From contig JANDEH010000018.1 in the NCBI GenBank assembly GCA_024610705.1, positions 7,637,288-7,701,287 of the forward strand: a stretch of 64,000 nt of DNA. The letters run 5' to 3'. This document shows, one piece after another, positions 1-10,402 of this stretch (its first letter is position 1; every line of letters starts with the position of its first letter). The stretch comes from Tetragnatha versicolor (Eukaryota > Arthropoda > Arachnida > Araneae > Tetragnathidae). The notes under the pieces are model-generated. The model saw only the letters and a program-made list of their open reading frames with translations. It did not search any database and was not told where the DNA came from. A program made the position numbers and the translations under genes.

Positions 1-808
1 AATAAACCATTCAAGATAATTGAATTTTTTCAACGGGTTATTAAAGTATTAATTGGGACTCGAAATATTGTTTTCAAAGCATTCAAAAATATTTTTTATT
101 AAACTTTTGGCAGCAGTTCAAACTTCAAAATTGATCCGATTCACCCCGTTTTACGGTATTTTAAAGAATGTTTTGAAAGGCCAAAGTGATATGTTTTATT
201 TTAGCATATAAAATAGTGTTGAAAAAACATAATAAGGTTGATTAAGATTTATTTTGGCACTTTAATACACATTGTAAGATAAAAAAGAAATCGAACACAC
301 TAAATGAGAATGAACACCATTGATGAGATATTTCACTTAACTCACCATAACTTAAATTAACACGCAAATTTGATATAAAATGTCGATCAAACTATTTATA
401 AATTTTAATGAATTTTGAAGTGGTGAGTAAAAGGTTTTGCTACTATAAATCGAAATTTTCTGAAAATATTGGGGGAAATTGACCCTATAACCCCCCTTGA
501 AATCCGCCCATGTCTTCAGTAATAGTTCCTATATCATAACGGCAGTAGATAGAAAAGGACAGTTCTGCCACATTGCGGAAAAGCGGATAAATTGCGGAAA
601 TTGCGATTCCCTTCCCAATCTACTAGTTTGCGATTCCCTTCCCAATCTACTAGTTTGGGGCTCCCATTCTACTGATTGCGGAGTGTCTGGGTTGGTACTT
701 TGCGGCTCCTCAAGTAGAGGGGAGGCTAATTAAGAAGATTAATTAGTAATTAACAGAAGGCGTGCAGATACTTTGCGGATATGTCTGGACAGGTACTTTG
801 GGGCTCCT

Positions 809-935
809 GCCCATTCTACTAAATTGCGGATACCTACCCATCCTATTAAATTGCGGATACCTGCGCATTCTACCAAATTGCGGATACCTGCTCATTCTAC
901 TACATTGCGGATACCTGCGCATTCTACTAAAATGC
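809..935. repeat. 27-bp minisatellite, left arm
   Basis: About 4.7 tandem copies of a 27-bp unit containing TTGCGGATACCTGC and CATTCTACTA. Because 27 is a multiple of three, several frames stay open and give spurious 9-residue-repeat ORFs on both strands. A separate 28-bp duplication lies just upstream (about 603-658). Confidence 0.85.
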
Positions 936-2367
936 GACTCTACCACTAAGACACAGCAGGAAGTTAAAGTTATTTTACTATTTCATTTACTATTAAATTT
1001 ATTTACTATTAACAAACTGTAACCGCTGTTTAACTGTAATATGGACAAATTGCAGCTCTTCCACTATATTGGGGATCTAAAACACATGCAACAAAAAAAA
1101 GCTAAATTGCCACTTTCTAAATTATTTTAAGATAACATTAATTGATAGTTAAAGTTATTAACAAAGGTTAATTAACAGTTTAAGTTATTTTACATAAAAT
1201 TATAAGATTAATGAACAAACTAATCGCTGTAATACATTACCTATTGAATGCCCATACTGGAATAAAAGACCAAGACAATCACAAACTCAAAAATGTAGAC
1301 TGCACTACTCACCTGTCATTGAGCCTCCCTTAACAATGCACCAACGAACCGCCCCCCCTTGCCTTTCACAGAGCAATATGTGTGGCGATAACGGGGTGAC
1401 AACCATTGGGGTTGATAGCGATTGCATCTTTTCCCACAATACCAAGGGGAGAGGATTTTCAAAATATATATATTTTTTCATTACAATCATTTCTATTTCG
1501 TTAAATTTACAGTTCAATATTCACTTTAGTTACAGTTTGACACAAAATGCTTATCCTATCACAATCCTTAACTTTGAAATTACAGTATTTTCACCAGAAA
1601 GGATACTTTGAAAAATTGAGAATGATCGAACATTATCAGACAACCATTACGTTATCCTATTGGTGGAATTATTTTTATTTTACTTTGATCAGTAAAGGAT
1701 ACTTTGAAAAATTGAGAATACATTTTCAGACCACTTGACTTATAATACGTTATCCTATTGGTGAAATTATTTTACAACTTCGATTAAAAATTACTAATTA
1801 TGTACATATTGGATACGATCTTAAATATTTTAAGCAATTTTTTAAAATAAAATATACTTTTATTACGAATTCTGTTCGAGGAGTTGATTTTTTTTCATAG
1901 AATGTTAGAATCATTCAAGTTAAAAATGATAAATCCATTAATTTTACTATAGTTCAATTGAAGATATTTCTTATTTTATTCCCATAGAAGCTTTTTCTAG
2001 ATTTAAACGTGAGAATATATGATTAATCACCTAAACAAAAACTATTCCATTACTCTTTTTTCTGAAAGCATTGTATGAATGAGAGAATTTTTATACAAAA
2101 ATTTTAAAATATATACGATTTTCCCAACAGTTGAAGAAATTTCAATCATTAACCTTTTATTTAAAGTACGTTATGAGGCTACCACTACAGAAAATACACT
2201 ACATACATTCATTTTATTCACAACTTTTACTATATTTATTAAACATGTAATATTTTTTTCTATACTAAAGAGAACTGCTTTGGTTATTTTTCAATTCATG
2301 GAATGGTCACGTTGATCATTTTCAACCTTTTTTTGAAAATAATAACTTTTTTAACCCATCGGCTATA

Positions 2368-2689
2368 CAGTAGAACCCCGATTATCCGCGAGCGGATGAT
2401 CCGCTGTGCGGATTATCCGCGAGTGCCAGGAAAAAAGTTTTTAATGATGAGAGCAAATTTTAGATGAGATTAGAGACAGTTTAGATGTAGAGCAAAGGTT
2501 TCTGCTGTACTGCACCTATTTTAAAAGTTTTACATATCATGTTTAAGTACAATAAAACATAGTTTTTATGCTGAAATATTTTTTCGTGTTTTCACATCAT
2601 TTTTTTTCGTCTTTTTTCGGGTTATCCGCGATTTTCGTTATCCGCGGTACCCTTGCCACCCAATTGCGCGGATAATCGGGGCTCTACTG
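2368..2689. mobile_element. pogo/Tigger-type MITE (left arm copy)
   Basis: A 322-bp non-autonomous element with inverted ends CAGTAGAACCCCGATTATCC and a right end whose reverse complement is CAGTAGAGCCCCGATTATCC. TA dinucleotides flank it at 2366-2367 and 2690-2691. The termini and TA target match the pogo/Tigger branch of Tc1-mariner. There is no transposase ORF. This copy has a 19-bp longer left subterminal segment than its mirror at 7889-8191. Confidence 0.85.
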
Positions 2690-2940
2690 TATTTGCTCTA
2701 CAAGAATTTTACTCTCTACTGTACATTTTTACTAACAATTTATATTATTCACTAAAGCAAACAATATAATACATATAAACTATCTTATGAAAGAAATCCT
2801 TTATAGATATAATGTTTTCTCTTACCTAAAGCCTTCTTTCATCTATAATACATATAGAAAATTAAACTATTCTAATAAGAATTAAAGGGGAAGCACTACT
2901 CAAAAGGAAACATACATTATAAAAACCAAGAAAATTATTA

Positions 2941-5470
2941 CAGAATCTAAAAGAAAAACTAAAAATTTTGTTAAAAATAAAAACTTAACTAAAAATTTTG
3001 TTAAAAATAAAAACCTAACTGAAAATTTTGTTAAAAATTAAGACACATGCAGAAAAATAACTTAATACTTTGTTAAAAATAAAAACGAACACAGAAAAAC
3101 TTTCACTGAAAAACTAAAATCTTTGTTAAATATAAAAACTTATTCACTTCGAAACTAAAACCTTTGTTTGAAATGAACTAGAAAACGAAAAACTTTACAC
3201 AAGAAATGAAAACTTATACACTGAAAACGTAAAATCTTTGTTAAAAATAAAAACTTCACTGAAAATTTTGTTAATAATAAAAACTTAACTGAAAATTTTG
3301 TTAATAATAAAAACTTTACTGAAAATTTTGTTAAAAATTAAGATACATGCAGAAAAATAACTTAATACTTTGTTAAAAACAAAAACTAACTTAAAATTTT
3401 GTTAAAAATTAACACAAATGTAGAAAAATAACTTAATACTTTGTTAAGAATAAAAACGAACACAGAAAAACTTTACAAGAAATGAAAACTTATACCCTGA
3501 AAAACTAAAGTCTTTGTTAAATATAAAAACTTAACTAAAAATTTTGTAAAAAATAAAAACTTAACTGAAAATTTTTTTAAAAATTAAGACACATGCAGAA
3601 AAATAACTTAATACTTTGTTAAAAATAAAAACGAATACAGAAAAACTTTACAAGAAATGAAAACTTATACACTGAAAAACTAAAATCTTTGTTAAAAGTA
3701 AAAACTTAACTGAAAATCTTTGTTAAAAGTAAAAACTTAACTGAAAATTTTGTTAAAAATAAAAACTTAACTAAAAATTTTGTTAAAAATAAAAACTTAA
3801 CTGAAAATTTTGTTAAAAATTAAGACACATGCAGAAAAATAATTTAATACTTTGTTAAAAATAAAAACGAATACAGAAAAACTTTACAAGAAATGAAAAC
3901 TTATACACTGAAAAACTAAAATCTTTGTTAAAAGTAAAAACTTAACTGAAAATCTTTGTTAAAAGTAAAAACTTAACTGAAAATTTTGTTAAAAATTAAG
4001 ACACATGCAGAAAAATAACTTAATACTTTGTTAAAAATAAAAACGAACACAGAAAAACTTTCACTGAAAAACTAAAATCTTTGTTAAATATAAAAACTTA
4101 TTCACTTCGAAACTAAAACCTTTGTTTGAAATGAACTAGAAAACGAAAAACTTTACACAAGAAATGAAAACTTATACACTGGAAACGTAAAATCTTTGTT
4201 AAAAATAAAAACTTAAGTGAACATTTTGTTAAAAATTAACACAAATGTAGAAAAATCACTTAATACTTTGTTAAGAATAAAAACGAACACAGAAAAACTT
4301 TACAAGAAATGAAAACTTATACACTGAAAAACTAAAGTCTTTGTTAAATATAAAAACTTATTCACTACGAAACTGAAAACTTATACACTGAAAAACTAAA
4401 GTCTTTGTTAAATATAAAAACTTATTCACTACGAAACTGAAAACTTTGTTTGAAATGAACTAGAAAACGAAAAACTTTACACAAGAAATGAAAACTTATA
4501 CACTAAAAAACTAAAATATTTGTTAAAAATAAAATCTTAACTGAAAATTTTGTTAAAAATTAAGACAAATGCAGAAAAATAACTTAATACTTTGTTAAAT
4601 GTAAAAACTTAAAAGCTACAAAACTTAAATATTTGTTTAAAATAAATAAAAACTTACAAGAAACTTAACCAAAAAGAAATTATTACGAAAAACTTTAACA
4701 GAAAGAAAAACTTAAAAACTATAAAACTAAAAACTTTGTTAAAAAATAAAGGCAAATGCAGAAAATAACTTAATACTTTGTTAAATATTAAAACTTAGAA
4801 ACTACGAAACGAAAAACTTTACCATAAATAAAAACTTAAACAGTACAAAACTAAAATATTTGCTAAAAATAAAATAAAAACTTTGAAAAAAATTTACAAG
4901 AAATAAAAAGTTACACTAAAAACTTTATCAAAAGAAATACTTCGTGTTGAAAATAAATAAAAACTTCGAAAAAATTTTACAAGAAATAAAAATTTACACT
5001 AAAAACTTTATCAAAAAAGAAATTATTACGAAAAACTTTAACAAAAAGAAAAACCTAAAAACTAAAAACTTTGTTAAAAAGCAAGACAAACGCAGAAAAT
5101 TAACTTAATACTTTGTTCAATTTAAAAACTTAGAACCTATAAAACTAAAAACTTTGCTAAAAATAAAAACTTTAAGAAAACTTTGTTAAAAATAAAGAAA
5201 CCAATACAGAAAAATTTTAAAAGTAAATAAAAACTTCGAAAAAATATTACAAAAAATAAAAAATAACACTAAAAACTTTATCAAAAAGAGATACTTACAA
5301 ATTATAAAACTAAAAACTTTGTTAAAAATAAAATAAAATTGAAAAGTTTCACTAAAAAACTAAAAACTTTATCAAAAAGAAATACTTCTTGTTAAAAAAA
5401 ATATACGTTGAAAAAAATTTGTACAAGAAATATACTAAAAACTTTACCAATAACACCCATACTTTGTTAA
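2941..5470. repeat. A-rich strand-asymmetric tandem array
   Basis: About 2.5 kb of degenerate tandem repeats on the + strand. The basic unit is about 30 bp (AACTTTGTTAAAAATAAAAA and variants such as TTAACTGAAAATTTTG). Higher-order blocks of a few hundred bases recur, such as the segments with GAACTAGAAAACGAAAAAC and GACACATGCAGAAAAATAAC. The + strand is strongly A-rich and poor in G and C. No ORF is supported. Bases up to about 4597 are mirrored by 6160-7622; bases about 4598-5470 are unique to this side. Confidence 0.85.
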
Positions 5471-5477
5471 AAACAAA

Positions 5478-5646
5478 TAGATTCACGTCTCCCTTTCCGT
5501 TGAGACCCTTTTTTATTATGAAAACTCGGTGGGCTGAAAACTCCTTCTTAATGAAGGAAATTTAAAAATACTAATTTTAAATTTTTCAACCCACGTTTTA
5601 CATAATAATTAAAAAAGGTCCCAACGGAAGGGGAGACGTGAATCTA
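5478..5646. repeat. Hairpin in palindrome spacer
   Basis: A foldback of 169 bp with ends TAGATTCACGTCTCC and GGAGACGTGAATCTA; the arms also pair through CCGTTG/CAACGG. It lies between the A-rich array and the truncated MITE, with its own axis (about 5562) unrelated to the large palindrome axis. Confidence 0.8.
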
Positions 5647-6137
5647 CAGGGTGTTTCACAAAGAGCCCCCCGATTTTAAAAATTAATAACAAAAAAGCGA
5701 AAAGAGATAAAAATACGCCGTCTGCGGCATCCTACTTAAAAGATCAAAGAATTTTCGTACACAAATTTTTGAAAATTCGTAGTTCTCACGTCAATTTATA
5801 GATGGAAGCACTGCTTCATTTGGTGTTTAGGGAAAGCTATCCTCAAATTCCTTATTTTCGTTTGTCATAGGGAAATCAAATTTTTCGAAAGAATCGATTC
5901 CAAATTATTCCAAATTATTTTATTCTAATTCGATTCATGAATCGATTCTTTCCCAAAACTCGATTTCCCTATGACAAACGAAAATACGGACTTCGAGGAA
6001 AACTTTCCCTAAATATCAAATGAAGCAGTGCTTCCATCTATAAATTGACGTGAGAACTACGAATTTTCAAAAATTTGTGTACGAAAATTCTTTGATCTTT
6101 TAAGTAGGATGCCACAGACGGCGTATTTTTATCTCTT
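5647..6137. mobile_element. Foldback MITE with lost right terminus
   Basis: The left end starts CAGGGTGTTTCACAAAGAGC. The arms pair around an axis at about 5920: 5703-5709 pairs with 6131-6137, including the AATACGCCGTCTG segment and the segment ending GTTTGTCATAGGGAAATC. The 56 bases at the left end have no partner on the right, because at 6138 the sequence switches abruptly to the T-rich array. The missing terminus marks a breakpoint rather than an intact insertion. Confidence 0.8.
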
Positions 6138-7622
6138 AGTATTAAGTTATTAAGTTAAAGTATTAAGTTATTTTTCTGCATTTGTCTTAATTTTTAACAA
6201 AATTTTCAGTTAAGATTTTATTTTTAACAAATATTTTAGTTTTTTAGTGTATAAGTTTTCATTTCTTGTGTAAAGTTTTTCGTTTTCTAGTTCATTTCAA
6301 ACAAAGTTTTCAGTTTCGTAGTGAATAAGTTTTTATATTTAACAAAGACTTTAGTTTTTCAGTGTATAAGTTTTCAGTTTCGTAGTGAATAAGTTTTTAT
6401 ATTTAACAAAGACTTTAGTTTTTCAGTGTATAAGTTTTCAGTTTCGTAGTGAATAAGTTTTTATATTTAACAAAGACTTTAGTTTTTCAGTGTATAAGTT
6501 TTCATTTCTTGTAAAGTTTTTCTGTGTTCGTTTTTATTCTTAACAAAGTATTAAGTGATTTTTCTACATTTGTGTTAATTTTTAACAAAATGTTCACTTA
6601 AGTTTTTATTTTTAACAAAGATTTTACGTTTTCAGTGTATAAGTTTTCATTTCTTGTGTAAAGTTTTTCGTTTTCTAGTTCATTTCAAACAAAGGTTTTA
6701 GTTTCGAAGTGAATAAGTTTTTATATTTAACAAAGATTTTAGTTTTTCAGTGAAAGTTTTTCTGTGTTCGTTTTTATTTTTAACAAAGTATTAAGTTATT
6801 TTTCTGCATGTGTCTTAATTTTTAACAAAATTTTCAGTTAAGTTTTTACTTTTAACAAAGATTTTCAGTTAAGTTTTTACTTTTAACAAAGATTTTAGTT
6901 TTTCAGTGTATAAGTTTTCATTTCTTGTAAAGTTTTTCTGTATTCGTTTTTATTTTTAACAAAGTATTAAGTTATTTTTCTGCATGTGTCTTAATTTTTA
7001 AAAAAATTTTCAGTTAAGTTTTTATTTTTAACAAAATTTTTAGTTAAGTTTTTATATTTAACAAAGACTTTAGTTTTTCAGGGTATAAGTTTTCATTTCT
7101 TGTAAAGTTTTTCTGTGTTCGTTTTTATTCTTAACAAAGTATTAAGTTATTTTTCTACATTTGTGTTAATTTTTAACAAAATTTTAAGTTAGTTTTTGTT
7201 TTTAACAAAGTATTAAGTTATTTTTCTGCATGTATCTTAATTTTTAACAAAATTTTCAGTAAAGTTTTTATTATTAACAAAATTTTCAGTTAAGTTTTTA
7301 TTATTAACAAAATTTTCAGTGAAGTTTTTATTTTTAACAAAGATTTTACGTTTTCAGTGTATAAGTTTTCATTTCTTGTGTAAAGTTTTTCGTTTTCTAG
7401 TTCATTTCAAACAAAGGTTTTAGTTTCGAAGTGAATAAGTTTTTATATTTAACAAAGATTTTAGTTTTTCAGTGAAAGTTTTTCTGTGTTCGTTTTTATT
7501 TTTAACAAAGTATTAAGTTATTTTTCTGCATGTGTCTTAATTTTTAACAAAATTTTCAGTTAAGTTTTTATTTTTAACAAAATTTTTAGTTAAGTTTTTA
7601 TTTTTAACAAAATTTTTAGTTT
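6138..7622. repeat. T-rich tandem array (mirror of A-rich array)
   Basis: Inverted counterpart of 2941-4597. It is shorter by roughly 170 bp because of local copy-number changes; for example a 64-bp block with AGTTTCGTAGTGAATAAG occurs three times here and twice on the left. Near its inner edge (6138-6175) the motif TATTAAGTT is repeated in a scrambled way, as if templated during the rearrangement. Confidence 0.8.
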
Positions 7623-7888
7623 TTCTTTTAGATTCTGTAATAATTTTCTTGGTTTTTATAATGTATGTTTCCTTTTGAGTAGTGCTTCCCCTTTAATTCT
7701 TATTAGAATAGTTTAATTTTCTATATGTATTATAGATGAAAGAAGGCTTTAGGTAAGAGAAAACATTATATCTATAAAGGATTTCTTTCATAAGATAGTT
7801 TATATGTATTATATTGTTTGCTTTAGTGAATAATATAAATTGTTAGTAAAAATGTACAGTAGAGAGTAAAATTCTTGTAGAGCAAATA

Positions 7889-8191
7889 CAGTAGAGCCCC
7901 GATTATCCGCGCAATTGGGTGGCAAGGGTACCGCGGATAACGAAAATCGCGGATAACCCGAAAAAAGACTAAAAATGATGTGAAAACACGAAAAAATATT
8001 TCAGCATAAAAACTATGTTTTATTGTACTTAAACATGATATGTAAAACTTTTAAAATAGGTGCAGTACAGCAGAAACCTTTGCTCTACATCTAAACTGTC
8101 TCTAATCTCATCTAAAATTTGCTCTCATCATTAAAAACTTTTTTCCTGGCACTCGCGGATCATCCGCTCGCGGATAATCGGGGTTCTACTG
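7889..8191. mobile_element. pogo/Tigger-type MITE (right arm copy)
   Basis: A 303-bp inverted copy of the element at 2368-2689, flanked by TA on both sides. It lacks 19 bp present near one end of the other copy, and also differs near a run of T/A around 7970. It is present in both arms at mirror positions, so it was inserted before the palindrome formed. Confidence 0.85.
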
Positions 8192-9623
8192 TATAGCCGA
8201 TGGGTTAAAAAAGTTATTATTTTCAAAAAAAGGTTGAAAATGATCAACGTGACCATTCCATGAATTGAAAAATAACCAAAGCAGTTCTCTTTAGTATAGA
8301 AAAAAATATTACATGTTTAATAAATATAGTAAAAGTTGTGAATAAAATGAATGTATGTAGTGTATTTTCTGTAGTGGTAGCCTCATAACGTACTTTAAAT
8401 AAAAGGTTAATGATTGAAATTTCTTCAACTGTTGGGAAAATCGTATATATTTTACAATTTTTGTATAAAAATTCTCTCATTCATACAATGCTTTCAGAAA
8501 AAAGAGTAATGGAATAGTTTTTGTTTAGGTGATTAATCATATATTCTCACGTTTAAATCTAGAAAAAGCTTCTATGGGAATAAAATAAGAAATATCTTCA
8601 ATTGAACTATAGTAAAATTAATGGATTTATCATTTTTAACTTGAATGATTCTAACATTCTATGAAAAAAAATCAACTCCTCGAACAGAATTCGTAATAAA
8701 AGTATATTTTATTTTAAAAAATTGCTTAAAATATTTAAGATCGTATCCAATATGTACATAATTAGTAATTTTTAATCGAAGTTGTAAAATAATTTCACCA
8801 ATAGGATAACGTATTATAAGTCAAGTGGTCTGAAAATGTATTCTCAATTTTTCAAAGTATCCTTTACTGATCAAAGTAAAATAAAAATAATTCCACCAAT
8901 AGGATAACGTAATGGTTGTCTGATAATGTTCGATCATTCTCAATTTTTCAAAGTATCCTTTCTGGTGAAAATACTGTAATTTCAAAGTTAAGGATTGTGA
9001 TAGGATAAGCATTTTGTGTCAAACTGTAACTAAAGTGAATATTGAACTGTAAATTTAACGAAATAGAAATGATTGTAATGAAAAAATATATATATTTTGA
9101 AAATCCTCTCCCCTTGGTATTGTGGGAAAAGATGCAATCGCTATCAACCCCAATGGTTGTCACCCCGTTATCGCCACACATATTGCTCTGTGAAAGGCAA
9201 GGGGGGGCGGTTCGTTGGTGCATTGTTAAGGGAGGCTCAATGACAGGTGAGTAGTGCAGTCTACATTTTTGAGTTTGTGATTGTCTTGGTCTTTTATTCC
9301 AGTATGGGCATTCAATAGGTAATGTATTACAGCGATTAGTTTGTTCATTAATCTTATAATTTTATGTAAAATAACTTAAACTGTTAATTAACCTTTGTTA
9401 ATAACTTTAACTATCAATTAATGTTATCTTAAAATAATTTAGAAAGTGGCAATTTAGCTTTTTTTTGTTGCATGTGTTTTAGATCCCCAATATAGTGGAA
9501 GAGCTGCAATTTGTCCATATTACAGTTAAACAGCGGTTACAGTTTGTTAATAGTAAATAAATTTAATAGTAAATGAAATAGTAAAATAACTTTAACTTCC
9601 TGCTGTGTCTTAGTGGTAGAGTC

Positions 9624-9750
9624 GCATTTTAGTAGAATGCGCAGGTATCCGCAATGTAGTAGAATGAGCAGGTATCCGCAATTTGGTAGAATGCGCAGGT
9701 ATCCGCAATTTAATAGGATGGGTAGGTATCCGCAATTTAGTAGAATGGGC
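9624..9750. repeat. 27-bp minisatellite, right arm copy
   Basis: Inverted copy of the 809-935 minisatellite at the mirror position of the palindrome, with the same number and order of unit variants. The repeat therefore predates the inverted duplication. Confidence 0.85.
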
Positions 9751-10402
9751 AGGAGCCCCAAAGTACCTGTCCAGACATATCCGCAAAGTATCTGCACGCC
9801 TTCTGTTAATTACTAATTAATCTTCTTAATTAGCCTCCCCTCTACTTGAGGAGCCGCAAAGTACCAACCCAGACACTCCGCAATCAGTAGAATGGGAGCC
9901 CCAAACTAGTAGATTGGGAAGGGAATCGCAAACTAGTAGATTGGGAAGGGAATCGCAATTTCCGCAATTTATCCGCTTTTCCGCAATGTGGCAGAACTGT
10001 CCTTTTCTATCTACTGCCGTTATGATATAGGAACTATTACTGAAGACATGGGCGGATTTCAAGGGGGGTTATAGGGTCAATTTCCCCCAATATTTTCAGA
10101 AAATTTCGATTTATAGTAGCAAAACCTTTTACTCACCACTTCAAAATTCATTAAAATTTATAAATAGTTTGATCGACATTTTATATCAAATTTGCGTGTT
10201 AATTTAAGTTATGGTGAGTTAAGTGAAATATCTCATCAATGGTGTTCATTCTCATTTAGTGTGTTCGATTTCTTTTTTATCTTACAATGTGTATTAAAGT
10301 GCCAAAATAAATCTTAATCAACCTTATTATGTTTTTTCAACACTATTTTATATGCTAAAATAAAACATATCACTTTGGCCTTTCAAAACATTCTTTAAAA
10401 TA

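Noticed and set aside
497..2315. Small ORFs in the left palindrome arm and their exact mirrors at 8244-10062
   Set aside because: They are short, lack domains, and several arise from the 27/28-bp minisatellite. Preservation in both arms reflects the duplication, not coding selection.
2941..5470. CRISPR-like appearance of regularly repeated A-rich units
   Set aside because: Units are degenerate, contiguous and without unique spacers, and the window is clearly animal nuclear DNA.
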